Assembly: GCA_006384855.1 (NCBI GenBank) | Contig: VCJN01001096.1 | Coordinates: forward strand, 40,250 to 104,249 | DNA length: 64,000 nt | Source: Tetraselmis striata | Taxonomy: Eukaryota > Chlorophyta > Chlorodendrophyceae > Chlorodendrales > Chlorodendraceae | Reading direction: 5' to 3' | Shown here: piece by piece, positions 34,944 through 46,942 of the stretch | Numbering within the stretch: position 1 is the stretch's first letter | How the letters are laid out: every line of letters starts with the position of its first letter | Program-made: the position numbers and the translations under genes | Notes under the pieces: model-generated | Seen by the model: the letters and a program-made list of their open reading frames with translations, nothing else | Told to the model about the DNA's origin: nothing | Databases searched by the model: none

Positions 34944-35716
34944 CTTTGCATGCCACCCGTTGCCCCCACTGCCCAGGGGTGTTTGCGCTGATGCCAGGCA
35001 GGCCTGCCGCTGAGGTAGGCGATTGCGTGGCGGGCAGGCATGCTTGTCGGGACCCACGACTTTGTGGCCTTCAAGGACAAGAACACGTCCGCGCAGCAGA
35101 GCAAGTGCACCGTGCGGACAATGACCAGCCTCCAGGTCCGCGGCGCCATCCGCCATCACGACGGTGCATGGGCTGCGTAGCAGTGCGCGACACCGGGCAG
35201 ACGCGGGCATGCCTGACAGAGCTGATCCGCGTGTGCAGGTTCTGGAGGAACACCTCCCCGGCAACCTGACCATAGTCATCGAGGGAGAGGGCTTTCTGTT
35301 CCGCATGGTTCGGATTATCGCCGGTGCGCCGCGATGACGCTCACTTTGCGGTGCTCAGACGCTTACGGCGTTCCGGGGCTCGTCACCGCCGGGCTTTAGC
35401 CGGGGGCGGGGCCGCTGCCGCTGTGCACACTGCACATACGCTGACCTGCCGTGTGTTGTGCAGCCGCGCTTGTGGAGGTGGGGGCGAAGCGAATGCCTCT
35501 CTCGACGATTGCGCAGGCTCTGGAGTCCGGGGACAGGTGCGCCCCCTGCAGGTGTCTCTACACCTGAGATGTGCAGCTGCTCCGCATCGCGCCCTGTCGC
35601 TCCTCGTCCACACGGGCTCACGTGCTTGCGCTGGATGCAGGCTGCTCATGCCCGGCGCCGCGCCGCCCGAGGGACTGTCGCTGATTCGGATAGACATGGC
35701 GGAAGGGTTCAAGTAG
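33285..35716 (+). CDS. TruA-like tRNA pseudouridine synthase
   Basis: Ten exons: 33285-33446, 33770-33864, 34062-34140, 34256-34355, 34539-34605, 34720-34814, 35038-35135, 35239-35323, 35464-35536 and 35641-35716, phases closing to 309 residues. The start of the fold is IVAYDGTRYRGFQLQ, followed by TVQGVLEAAF. The catalytic Asp is D88 in SRTDTGVHARG, then HRLNRALPPDV, the Tyr-containing KCYHYRICC strand, GTHDFVAFKDKN and GEGFLFRMVRIIAG, all TruA landmarks in order. TruA enzymes convert U38-40 of the tRNA anticodon arm to pseudouridine. The 75-residue-scale Ala-rich N-terminus could be a targeting peptide, so organellar location is possible. The exon 2 acceptor (GGGAG) is weak; that boundary is uncertain. 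Confidence 0.88.
34907..34940 (+). repeat. Poly(G) run, 34 bases
   Basis: In intron 6 of the TruA-like gene, on the sense strand; the longest G run in the window. Confidence 0.97.
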
Positions 35717-35974
35717 ACGGGCGGGATTGATGCCGCCCATTGTGGCATCCGCACTGCCCAGGCATTCCGTGGTAGTACAGAGGTGTACATCGATACACCG
35801 GCACCGTGTGATTGACACCACCAGACCTTGTCTCTACGTGTCCGGTATTTTATCGTGAGCCATTGACTAGTCACGCGCCAGAGGGGCTCGGCAGGGAGAG
35901 GCTCCTGCTACTGCCGTCACGGCATGCGGGGCGTCTTTCTTTTTTCACACTGGGCGCCGGCAACTGGATGCCGC

Positions 35975-36000
35975 GGGGGGGGGGGGGGGGGGGGGGGGGG
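35975..36000 (+). repeat. Poly(G) run, 26 bases
   Basis: Homopolymer 258 bases after the TruA stop. Confidence 0.95.
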
Positions 36001-37125
36001 ACTGTAGCAAGTGTTGTGCTTGTCTACCCTGACAACACCGCTCTTGAGCTGTCAGCCGCAGAGCATGTTACAATATCTGGTTTAGACCTGAGCGGATGCA
36101 GCCATTGGCTGCGATCCGCTCGTGATCGGCATCCGATCCTCCCCACCCGCGACGACCAGCAGCGCACCCTCCAAAGCTTGGGGCCGGCCGCTGCCGCGGG
36201 TTCCCAGGCTGTACGGGGCGACTATCGGGGCGTTGGCTTTTGCGATCAGTGAGTCCCACCGGGCAGTCCTTAAACAGCTGGGCTGCTGGACGGGGGCATT
36301 GACCGACGCATGGGTGGGCGGCACCGGTAGCAGATAGTCGCTAGCGACCTAGTTTGGCGTCAGAAACCACTGGCTGTCGGAGGTCTGCCCGAGCTGCTCT
36401 GCCGCAGGGGCGGATGCTAGGGTTGCCACCATAACCCTACACACAAACTCATGCCAATGCCAACAATACCTACATATATACCGTGTATATATTTGTATTT
36501 GTATGCCGCCCGTACTTGTGACACATTAAACATGCGTACGGCGACATTAGGCTCACATGACTCGACCCAATGCCCGAGGGTGTTCGCAGCAATCCCCGAT
36601 GGCTCCAATACTACACTGCATTTCCAAGCTCACTACGCGCGCAACCGGTTGCCAGCCACTAATTGTACATAGCGGTTTACGCCCCGGTACACTGTAACAT
36701 TTCTCCTTGCCGAAGCCATTTCTCTGCTTGAGCCAAAGCGCCTTTCGCCTAATCTAACCGCGGACCTCCGCGTGCTTGTGGCAGAAGGGTGTAGAAAGCT
36801 GTCGGGCATTCCCTAGAGGCGACGAACAACCAACTCAGAACTGGTATGGACGAGGGGAATGCGACTGTGTAGTGAAAACAAAGCATTGTGATGGCCCCAC
36901 TAACGGATGCTGACGCAGTGTGATTTCTGCCCAGTGCTCTGAACGCCAAAGTGAAGAAATGCAATCAAGCGCGGCTTGACGGCGGGGGTAACTCCAACTC
37001 CCTTCAACACCATGGAGAGAGATGGTGGAGTGTTGGGGTAAGCAACCAGCATATTATGCCTGCTGAATATTCATTACTATGCCGCTGCTCTGCTAGATGC
37101 TGCTATGCAACGGGCTGCATGGGCC

Positions 37126-37147
37126 GGGGGGGGGGGGGGGGGGGGGG
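37126..37147 (+). repeat. Poly(G) run, 22 bases
   Basis: Homopolymer in the TruA-CYP65 gap. Confidence 0.95.
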
Positions 37148-37300
37148 TAGGATGGGATCCCTCCGTGCTAGGCGAATTGAGGGGGGTATGCCCCTCACAC
37201 ATTTCCCTTCACAAACCGGTGGATGGGCGCCTAGGGCTGGGACACAGTGTTAGTGCCAGGAGGAGCTCACAAGGAATCACTGTGCCAGCTGCGAGGGGGA

Positions 37301-37324
37301 GGGGGGGGGGGGGGGGGGGGGGGG
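37301..37324 (+). repeat. Poly(G) run, 24 bases
   Basis: Homopolymer in the TruA-CYP65 gap, 154 bases after the previous run. Confidence 0.95.
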
Positions 37325-37559
37325 TGGTTAGGGACCCGGCCTTCAGATGCATGCTAACTAAGCACTTCAATTAGTGGACCCTATGCGGGTTCGTGCTGCC
37401 GGGCCGCAAGACGGCTGGCCTGCTTGGGAACAAAGACTGACCAGGAATAACACTCTATGAATTTTCAAATTTCAGATCATGCCTGCTAGTTTCACTTCCA
37501 CCGTAAATCTGCGCTGCCCTTAGAAAAGCACAGCAGCCTTTGTTTACACCCGCCCTTTG

Positions 37560-37582
37560 CCCCCCCCCCCCCCCCCCCCCCC
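37560..37582 (+). repeat. Poly(C) run, 23 bases
   Basis: Homopolymer in the same gap, opposite polarity to its neighbours. Confidence 0.95.
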
Positions 37583-37837
37583 TTGTTTGACTGGAATGTG
37601 GTGAAGCGGAGGTGCATTGCTCAGCAGAAAAGGCCAGCGGCAGGCAGGCCGTGATGCGCTCGCTCAGGCCTGCCAGCTCAGGCCTAAGTCCAATTGCCGT
37701 GGAGAAAGAGAAGCATTGGGCAGCCGCATACGCCAGCACAGGTACTTAAAGGGACAGTGCGAGGAGCTGCGACCGCAGGGCCGGGCCTGTCCCCGCGGCA
37801 CGGTGCCCCTCGCAGTGCATCTGCTGCATGGGGGGCA

Positions 37838-40800
37838 CTACCAAGCATCGAAGTTGCCAAAGCCGCCGGTCTTGCTGCTCTTGCTAGGCCGGCCCCCGGG
37901 CGCGTCGCCCCCCTCCTGCCGCACGCAAGACAATCGCAGGTCAGCACGCGGGTGCCCCTGCACTTAAAACAACAACTCATGTGGCGACGCATGACACGCC
38001 AAAGCACCAGCAACCACGACCGCAACTGGCCGCGACCGCCTGCCTACCCTGCGAGCAGACTTGGCTGCCTTCATGTACTTCCCGACTCCGCCTCCGCCGC
38101 CCCCTGGCCGCCACAGGGCACCAAGCCATTGTCAGCATCAAAACTGTTGGGGGCGGGGACACCCCAACGCAATGCACGTCACTTCAAATATCAATTCAGA
38201 ATAGTCGGCCTAACATATTATTCCGCCGGTTATATTATCTGATAATTTCAGAGCAACACGGGTGCGTTCGCCTGATGAGGTAAATGGGGCATCAAATAGG
38301 AGAACAGCGGGGGGGGGTGGGGGGGGGGGGGGGGGGGGGCATGTGCCGTGTACACCTGCCCCGCCTTGCATGCCCGCTGGATTGCTGAACCACGACCCAA
38401 ACTCCGAGTCGTCCGGGCCATTGGCCGCCTTCTCCGCCTGCGGATTGCAAGCGCGCTGTGGCTCAGCAGACCGACCGGCCCGCTCGTTGCCTCGACCGCC
38501 AGTTCCTCACCAGGACGGAATGTGGTTTCTACTCCGCCACAGAGGCAAAACGTTGTCTTCTGACATGTCAGTGTGCTCTCTCGCGGAACGTATCACGGTG
38601 TGATAAAGCTGATGAAGAGGAAGGGCGGGGGGGGGGGGGGGGGGGGGGGGGCGGGTAAGGTGGACCTTCTGCCGCTCCTCCTCAGCTGCCTTCTCCTCCT
38701 CGGCCGCCATCTCCCGGAAGGGGTTCACAAAGACGGAGGCCGACAGGAAGGTGATGCTCTGCAGCAGATGCGGCAGCCAGTCAACGCCCAACCGCCGATG
38801 GCCGCCAATCGGCGAGCAGCGGAGGGCGGGCCGTTACATCGGCATTGCGGCCTTCATGTCATGACGGCAGGCAGCAAAATAGGCAGCCGGCGGCGGCATG
38901 GGACAGCATCCACCTTCTTGGGCGTGTCCTCGCTGTCGGTCTCGATCTGCTCCATAGCGCTGAGGATCTCCATGCCTGGTGGGGTGACGGGCATGCGGTT
39001 ACCCCCCGCCGAAATGGGCGCAGCCTGCACGTCACGGAGGGCTGTTATATGTGATGGGGCCGCTGCGGGTGCCCCGGGCCCGGGTGCCGACTTACCGCCC
39101 ACCACTTTGCCAAAGACGGCGTGCTTGTAGTCCAGGTGATGGGCGCTCTTGTAGAGGATGAAGAACTGGCTGCCGTTGGTGTTCTGCCCACTGCGCACAC
39201 CACAGCGGCAGCGAGTTCATTGGTGTGTGAGGCGTGCCGATGTCTGTAGACAGAAAGCGAGTGTTGAGAGAGACACACCGCGAACCTTCGAAGGGCCAAA
39301 GAGGGGGGGGGGGGGGGGGTGCACCTGTTCGCCATGCTCAGTACACCGCGGCTAGAGTGCGTCAGCCGGCTGTCCAGCTCATCCTGCAGCCGGTGACGAA
39401 TATATCAGCAAACACAAGCCTCATTGGCGCTCCTCCGCACCTGGGAGGCTTCACCGCCTGTGGCAAGAGCGACAGGGGGAAGAGGGCAAGAGCTTACGCG
39501 GAACGTGGCGCCGTAAATGGACTCCCCGCCCTTGCCAGTGCCGGTGGGGTCCCCGCCCTGCAGCATGAAGCTCCTGCATACGCACATGGGGGACTCGTCA
39601 GGAATGGCGGCGGCGCCACTACGGCACCGACAGCAGCTGCGCCCCGTACAAGGTACAGCAGACGTGCGCATCGTGCCCAGAGGAGGGAGCTGACCTGATG
39701 CTCCGGTGGAACGCCGTGTTGTTGTAGTATCCTTGCTCGCACAGCTCCAGGAAGTTCTCGCAGGTGCGCGGCACAATGTCGCAGTGCAGCTCAATGTTCA
39801 GGTCGCCCTGCGGGTGGCACCGCGGCATGCGAAGCGCACCATCAGCAGTTCCCTTGTGGCTTTGTCTCACGGCGGGGCGTCCTTTTGGACGAGCGAGGCC
39901 TTTCACTTGGCGCTCTTGCGTCTCCCATATCCGCGGGCGCATGACGGCCAGGACAGCCCATAACCTACCTGGTAAGCTAGGGTTACATACCCTGGTTTCA
40001 ACCCAGATAGGGCACCTAGTGCTAGGGTTTTACGCCCTATACACAGCCCTAATTGGGGCACGACGAGACCTACAGACAAGCCCTTGCTGAACTGTGTGGC
40101 GAAGTGTAGCATTACTGGCGAAGTGTACGGTTGCCTCCATTGGGATGGCACGGGATTCTGTGGGCAGCCCATCGCCCCGCCGGTGACAGCGCCCCACGCG
40201 AAACCACGAGGATGCGACGGACCAGGCAAGGCGGGCGACCAGCGGTTGCTAATGCGCATCTGCTTACTCATGTTCTCGTGGCTGTGCGGACCGCCATTGT
40301 GTAGTGCTCGCGGGCCAATGCTCATGGCGGCAGATACCGGGGCGAAAGAGCGTCATCGTTACTCGTCGCCATCATGCCAGAGTACGCCGATGGCCGATGT
40401 TTCATTATTACTTCATGGTGAGTTACAACATTGGCGATGCACAATAAACCTCGACGATTTCGGCACTGCAACAGTGTAAAAGACAATTTGAGGAATATCC
40501 GTAAGTCACAAAGTAGTAGTTATCGATTTACTTGGGGACTGTTGGAAGTATATGCGATACATATTGTATGTATATTGGTGCTACGGCCGCATGTATTAAA
40601 CATGTGACAGAAGAGGTTTTGGCGGCTCATCATGATGGCGATGATGGCGATGATGGCGAAAGCCTAAGCCCCGTTTTGCGTCCCGGGTAGGTCGGCCCCC
40701 TGAACCCACCAGATTGGTGTGCATGCGCACGTAGCCCTTCTTCTTGGGGTGGCGCTCGATGAGGACGCGCTCCCGGGCGTTCTTCTTGATGGGCTCCCAC

Positions 40801-43437
40801 GTCGTGGAGGTGAAGCCCCGCGAGGCCGCCCCCGTCGTGTTCTTGCCCTCCACCCACTTCCCCGCCGTGTTCTTGTACACCTCCGACGGGGAGGGCTTGC
40901 CTGCGTTTGGGTCCAGGGCGCCCGGCGGGATGGCGCCCCCGCCGTGCTTCTTCTTGCTCTGCTCATCCGGCACCGCAAAACGCACGGACATGGGGGTGCC
41001 TCATTAGACCCGGCGAATGTGTAGATAGGAGCAGCCCTGCAGGGGCAACAATCGCGACCCGGGGCCAGACACGGCACTGACACCCGCCGCGAGCGGGTCA
41101 CCTTTGACAGCAGCAGCGGATCGCCCTCCCTGCAGTCATCCGTGTTCCAAGTCGACGCACCCGGCCTGAACGCCACGTCGCCGTCGTTCCGCTCCGGCGC
41201 CCGCAGCCGGGGGTCGTTGGTGACGGGCCTGCAAGCGCATGGGCGCCCGCGCGTCAATGAGCAGCCTGTGAGGGCCCGGTCCTGCGAGGCCTTCCCAGCC
41301 TGACGTGAGGGCAGCAGGGGTGGGGTCTCACTTTGAAAGGGGAGCGGCACTGGTGCTGGCGTCGTTCGACTTTGCGGCCGCCAGTACCCGAGCGAGCTGC
41401 GCTTTCCTGCCTCCCCCTGCGCGGCCATGGGCGTGCTCGCTCAACCAAACGCACCGCCCACGGCATGCTGGCATTGAGGCGCTATTGCTGAAAGACATCC
41501 TGAAAGCTGGGACCGGGCGGGCGGTGATGCGCAGCACCTCCGGCAGACGCCTTTGCCTGCTCGTCCTGCGAGCTCAGGGCACCGAGCGCTCTCCTCACGT
41601 CATCGTTCACGACCTTGACGTTGTTCTCCGGATCCGCATCGCGCCGCGCCTGGGCGGGGACGACGCAAGGGGGTGTCACATGGGGAATGTGGCAGGGCGC
41701 TCATCACTGCTGCTGGCCCTGCCATGGTCCGCACATGACATCAATGGACAGGTGCCGGCCGCCTGGAGGGGGGGGGGGGGGGGGGGGGGGTAGACCTGCT
41801 CCTCCGCATCTACAAGCTGGCGGTTGTTCTTCACGTGGTCAAACGACTGCAAAGCACGCCACACCACAGCACACTTTGGTACACGCGCAAGCCGCCACCG
41901 GCTCAGTAGCATCCCGCGAGAGGGCAGAGGCGAGCGCGGGCCGGTGAGGGCCGCCCACATCCAGCTGCTTCCCCTCCAGCTTCAGCGGGTCCTGGATCGT
42001 GATAATGTCCTTCCGCACAAACTTCTCATCCGTGAGCAGGTCCTGCCACATTCGCCACCGGGTGGCCTCCCGTCAGCCCAGGTGCGCGGCTGCCCGGCCA
42101 AGCGATCCGGTGCATGCACGGAACCGCGCCCCGGCACATCTGTGTGCCGCAGAGGGCGCACCCACCTTCCAGTTCTTTGGCTTGATGTTGAGCTCCTCCA
42201 CTGCCTGCGCGCACATGATTGGGCATGAGGAGACTTGGGGAGTTCAGGCATCGGGTGCAAAGATCAGCTGGCCCAGGGGTGGAAGGGGAAGGGGGAGTTG
42301 GAATGGTATAATCCCTACATGGGCTGCGCACCTCATAGCAGTAAACATTGCCGGTCGTCTTGACTGCTACAATGTGTGTGCTCTTGGTGAACACCTGCAA
42401 GTTTTGGCATGCCACACCGCGACGAGCATGTGATCTGGACAGTGCAACCCGTCCTGCGCGGCCTTTGTTATGGGCGTCCGGGCATCCTTGACAGGAGGGC
42501 ACCCCGGGCAAACAAACCTTGTTCATGACGGGACAGTGGTACTCCCCGTCCGCATTCTTGTGAAAGTTCAGCTGGTAAAGCTGCGACAGCTGCAGCAGAG
42601 CGCGGGATGGCTGTCAGTGCAGATGGAATGCATCATGCGTCATGACTGTTGGCTTTGTCCCCGTCACGCTGCTCGGATACCGGCACACAGTGGTCCTCGC
42701 ACCCAATGAATGCGTGTAAATGGGGACGGCGGTAGTTGCCACCGCCGTGTTGGGCCACAAGCGGGCGCAACCACGGTGTGGTCCCCACCTTGAGAGGCTC
42801 CCCGGTCACAGGATGCTTGCCAAACTTTTGAACATACGGGACGATGTTGGTGATGTCGAACACCGTGCCGTCTTCCGTGCACACCTGCAGACGTTGGCAG
42901 CACAGGGCTGCATGTGGCCACATAGCGATGAAGAGGAACGCCTACAAGTGTCGACATGCATGCCCTTGCCTGTGCTAGGCGGCAAGTGGGAAGGTTGCTG
43001 ATTTGCCTGCCTGCGCCATGACGACTCGAGCAACGCAGCGGCGTGTGCATGGCAGGTGGCAAACATGTGGTTGGCGATGCCTCAAAGCTGCCGGGCAACG
43101 TGGTGCAGAAGGTGGCCCTACCGGGTCTTCAAACGGAGTGAACGAGATGCCGCAGCAGTGAAATGGGAGACTGCGGAAGCGGATCTCCTGCTTCGCTTTG
43201 AAACCTCCCCACTCTGTCGCCCACTCCGTCTTGGTGATATACATGCGATCCTTGCAGCCCCGAGCGGCGAGACAGTCAGCGAGTGTTTGGAGATTGCCAA
43301 TGAAAAGACAGTCATGCCACAAACAGCATCCGCGTGTGAGTGCCAGCAGATACACCATGATTTCGTGTTCCCTTGCGGGCAGAGCCAAGATGCCGCGTAG
43401 GTGCATGCCTCACCTTTGAATGCTGTTTCTTCCCCAT
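37838..43437 (-). CDS. U-box/cyclophilin-type peptidyl-prolyl isomerase (CYP65/PUB49/PPIL2 type)
   Basis: About 21 exons: 43437-43414, 43250-43122, 42884-42789, 42589-42518, 42394-42332, 42204-42166, 42042-41959, 41846-41796, 41649-41538, 41416-41333, 41228-41102, 40958-40710, 39807-39695, 39573-39498, 39383-39325, 39190-39096, 38975-38914, 38758-38666, 38437-38356, 38103-38048 and 37915-37838, about 615 residues. It begins [18 protein letters not shown], then a U-box-like region ([28 protein letters not shown]), [30 protein letters not shown], and the cyclophilin domain ([65 protein letters not shown]). It ends GGFGNFDAW, as in the family. PPIL2 and CYP65 are nuclear proteins, spliceosome-linked in animals and ubiquitin ligases. 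The acceptor at 40958 and the 41333 boundary (one base) are uncertain. Confidence 0.93.
38319..38339 (+). repeat. Poly(G) run, 21 bases
   Basis: Intron of the minus-strand CYP65 gene, so poly(C) in the transcript; a second G run lies just left at 38309-38317. Confidence 0.95.
38627..38651 (+). repeat. Poly(G) run, 25 bases
   Basis: CYP65 intron, 15 bases beyond a 5' splice site; poly(C) in the transcript. Confidence 0.95.
39303..39319 (+). repeat. Poly(G) run, 17 bases
   Basis: CYP65 intron, about 6 bases beyond the donor at 39325. Confidence 0.95.
41768..41790 (+). repeat. Poly(G) run, 23 bases
   Basis: CYP65 intron, about 6 bases beyond the donor at 41796; poly(C) in the transcript. Confidence 0.95.
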
Positions 43438-45033
43438 GGCTGCGGACGCTCTAGGGCTTAGACACGACCAGAAAGGGGTATGTAGTTCTCTGGTAGCGGA
43501 GGCGTCTGTTTGGGTGCTGGGAAGGTGTTCAGGGGCGCCGGTGACTAGCTGGGCGTATGGTAGTAGGGGCGCTGCAGGTTACCTTCCCCAACACAGCGCG
43601 AAGAGCAACTACTAAGACTGTAGCCGACGGCAGGTTGTGCCGCAGCCGCTTGCTTTCAGCGTCTGTGACAGTCGGCAAGTGCGAGTACGCCCTTTCTTCT
43701 AATAGCGATTATATGCTGCTGCTGCTGCTGCTAATGGCTATATATGCACAACCTGTGCTCCCCTTTCTCTACATATAACAGTACCACTGTACTTGTCTTC
43801 AGTTGTTGGACAAGGCAAAGCATCAGGTCGCGGCGATGAGCCACAATGCTGGGTCAGCCGCGTCTCGCGCGCGATGTCGGCGTCGTCCCGCGAGCAGCAG
43901 CTTTATTTTACAGGGTTTGCTTGCTACTGTTTCGTAAGGACAGTAGTATTTGGCCCCTTGTATCTGTTAGCGACAATAGAGAGAGCCCTCTAGTAAAGCC
44001 ATATCTGAACGTGAAAAGCCGATGGATCGACCATTACTATCGCTTTATATAGATTCTTTTTGTGGTGCGCACATTATGCTAAAGCCGTGATGCTGTAAAA
44101 AATACTGATTACATGTGCTAGACGCAACATTCAAGAAATCCACAAAAAAATCCAGAAGGAAATCCAGAAGGAAATCCAGCTGTAATGTAAAAAATACTCA
44201 AGTATAGATTAGCAGCGAATTTATACTATTGATATATTATGAATAGTAACCCTAATATTGAAATACCCTGCAGTTGCGAACCGACCAATGGTCGCTTTTA
44301 TACATGTAGATCATTGATCCCATCTATTAGAGATATCATATATGAGCTAGCTGAAAAGGCGATCAGGAAATCACAGAAAAGGCAACAGGAAACGTTCGCT
44401 AAACCAATTGCGGGGTGGAATTAACACATAGATAATGTATTAAGGTCGTGGTAGTCTCAGACAGCATGTGTACAGGTATTTGTAAGGTATCCTATCTAAG
44501 GTGATTTTTCACTCTTACCGTACGACTACGAATTCGACTCACTCAACTACGAGGACAAATATTCCTGGCGGCGCGGGGCGCACGATGTGACGATGCTGCT
44601 GACGAGACCCGATAATCTGCTGCGCGCGCGGAGCAACCCACCGGGCAGTCCTGGCGCCATCGACAGCCCAGCGTGGCAGCATATATGTCCACGCTGTCGT
44701 CCTGCAACGGCTCATGAGATGTCTGAAGATGTACAATAGAAGCGTTATATTTGCGAACATAATTCGTATCTATTACAGTCGCCAACACCAGCAAAGCCTA
44801 TGCTGTACCCGCCGGCGAAATCATCGTCGTCGCTTCACCGGCAGCAGCAGCTGAGTAGCGCGTCGTCTGCTCGCCCTTGCCTCGCGGACTCTGGCGTATA
44901 TCATCCTTACATAACGCTCCCACAGAATCACACGAGTTCGGACAGTCTGTGGAACTGCTGCTACTTTACGCTGCTCACTGCCTTCGGAGCTTTCCGGCTT
45001 TCAGCTGTCAAACTACGCGCGTCGCCCCACGAG
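43438..45033. other. Intergenic between divergent CYP65 and aldolase genes
   Basis: 43985-44760 is AT-rich. It holds a copy of the CTGGATTTCCTT-type tail (44106-44184) and a plus-strand 61-codon ORF at 44239-44424 (Lys/Arg-rich C-terminus, unrecognised). No other gene signal was seen. Confidence 0.5.
44106..44184 (-). repeat. Dispersed CTGGATTTCCTT tail repeat, copy
   Basis: Minus strand reads CAGCTGGATTTCCTTCTGGA, further CTGGATTT units, then TTCTTGAATGTTGCGTCTAG and CACATGTAAT. It matches the outer ends of the inverted element at 30888-32990. Confidence 0.8.
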
Positions 45034-46884
45034 ATGGCGTCTACCGCGAGCGTGTGCGCCGTCCGGCCAACTGCCCAGCGGGCCGCTGGCCGCGTAGAGC
45101 GAAGCAACACCGCCAGGCACGCTCCCTGCGCTCAATCGATGCGGCAAACCCCTCAAAAGATGCACACAATCGCGTTGACATTGGGGCCCCGCTTCTGATC
45201 GCTGTATTCCGCGGGACACCGTGTCCTCAGTGGATGGACAATCAGCCTGTCGATGACCAGATGGCCGACATACACTGTTTCATTTCATTGAAGTGGAGCG
45301 ATATGTCCATCTGGTCAAAATGAGCTGAAACGTGCACATGATATAGCCTCGTCGTGCGATAGGTTCTGCCGACCTGCCATCAGGGGCAGGATGTCGCAGT
45401 ATCATGTCTAGCCGTCAGCAGTGCCGCTGAGATCGATTATGATTGGCTAAGTTATTGGCGACACATTTACGTACTCATATTGCCTGCTGGGGAGTTGTTC
45501 TGTGATGTGTAACTCATATTGCCTGAGGCGCTGGCTGATGATAGGGTGTTTCCTCCATGCCAGGCTGCATGCCTTCGCCCGTGGGCAGCCGCTGCTGCAG
45601 ACCCAGAAGCTGGCGAAGAACAGGCGTGCGACATGCGCTGCCAAGGCCAAGCGGAGCTCGCTGGTTGTGAAGGCATCCTTGCTGTCTTGCCACGGAGGGT
45701 CTTTCCTCAGCGCGGACGAGAAGGCGGAGCTGGAGGAGGTGGCCGAGCTCATCGGCCAGGCTGGCAAGGTATGATTCGCCCCATGAGGGGTGTCTGCACG
45801 GCAGCGTGAGCAGGGATGAACAAGTGCGCTCAGGGAATGACGCTCGTTGGTTGTGGCACAGGGCATCACTGCGTGCGATGAAGGCCCGGCGACAATCGGG
45901 TCCCGCTTTGAGGCGGTCGGAATCGAAAACACGGAGGAGAACCGTCGTGCATACAGGCAGATGCTGTTCGAGACTCCTGGCGCCAACGAGTATCTGTCGG
46001 CCGCGATCCTTGATCCTGAGACTCTCTACCAGAGGAGCTCCACTGACGACATGCTGTTCCCCGAGAAGCTCAGCTCGCTGGGCATAGTGCCTGGAGTCAA
46101 GCCCCATCTGAAGGTGTACGCTCTTCCTGGACAGGCGGGGTCTACGGTCATGCAGGGCCTCGACTCCCTGTCGGCCCGTTGCAAGGAGTACAAGGCTGCA
46201 GGGTGCCGGTTCGCCAAGTGGCGCAGCCCCCTGGCGATCGATGTGGCGTCAGGCCAGCCAAGTGATCTGGTCATTGAGGCAAACATGCTGGACCTGGCCC
46301 GCTACGCGCTGATCTGCCAGGATGAGGGCCTTGTGCCCATCATCGAGCCTGACGTGTCCCTCACGGGCGACCACGATCTGGAGACAGCTGTTGCCATCAA
46401 CGTGAAGATCCAGGCAACCCTGTACAAGGCATGCCTGGACCATGGCGTGTACATGGAGGGCTGTGTTCTCAAGAGCAACATCGTCAACCCTGGCAAGAGC
46501 TGCCCCATCCCTTACACAGTGGAGGAGATCGCACATGCCAACATCGCCACACTCAAGCGGTGCATGCCAGTGGCGATCCGCACCGCCAACTTCCTCAGCG
46601 GCGGCCAGAGCCTAGCAGATGCATCGGCGCGCCTCAGCGTCATGAACAAGGTGAAGGGGACATTCCCCGTGAACCTGAGCTTCAGCTGGAGCGCTGCTCT
46701 GCAGATGCCGCTGTTTGCGCTCTGCAAGGGCAAGGGTGGCCTCTGCCTGGATGAGATGAGCGAGCTCTATCTGAACGAGCTGAAGATTGCGTCCGCTGCG
46801 TCGCTCGGCAAGCACGACCCTGCCCGGGGCGAGGGCGATCACGTCCCCCCTGCTGTGAAGGCGAAGGAAGCAGTGGCTGCCTGA
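45034..46884 (+). CDS. FBA: Class I fructose-bisphosphate aldolase, probably plastid-targeted
   Basis: Preferred model: exons 45034-45093, 45601-45768 and 45862-46884, phases closing, 416 residues. Exon 1 gives MASTASVCAVRPTAQRAAGR, rich in Ala, Ser and Arg with no acidic residue, a good chloroplast transit peptide that continues through KNRRATCAAKAKRSSL. The mature enzyme starts near LSADEKAELEEVA. Class I motifs: GITACDEG, VGIENTEENRRAYR, CRFAKWRSPLAI, IIEPDVSLTGDHDLE and GCVLKSNIVNPG with the Schiff-base Lys at residue 280. It cleaves fructose-1,6-bisphosphate in the Calvin cycle and glycolysis. Without the first intron, translation could begin at 45502 instead, giving 429 residues. It converges on the kinase with 400 bases between stops. 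Confidence 0.94.
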
Positions 46885-46937
46885 ACCCTGACGGCAATCA
46901 CCCTACATACTTAGCTACCCATCCCACTACTGCTCGC

Positions 46938-46942
46938 TGTAA
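46938..46942 (+). terminator. TGTAA polyadenylation signal of the aldolase gene
   Basis: TGTAA 54 bases after the aldolase stop, the green-algal poly(A) signal. Confidence 0.5.

Larger units (their letters stand above)
35717..37837. other. Long convergent gap rich in poly(G), no gene recognised
   Basis: Lies between the TruA and CYP65 stops. It contains poly(G) runs at 35975-36000, 37126-37147 and 37301-37324 and a poly(C) run at 37560-37582. The 36430-37060 part is AT-richer and featureless. It is four to ten times longer than the other convergent gaps, suggesting insertion. Confidence 0.55.

Noticed and set aside
39961..40050. CTAGGGTTTT-like sequence as telomeric repeat
   Set aside because: Only isolated, irregular TAGGG words inside a CYP65 intron; no tandem array.
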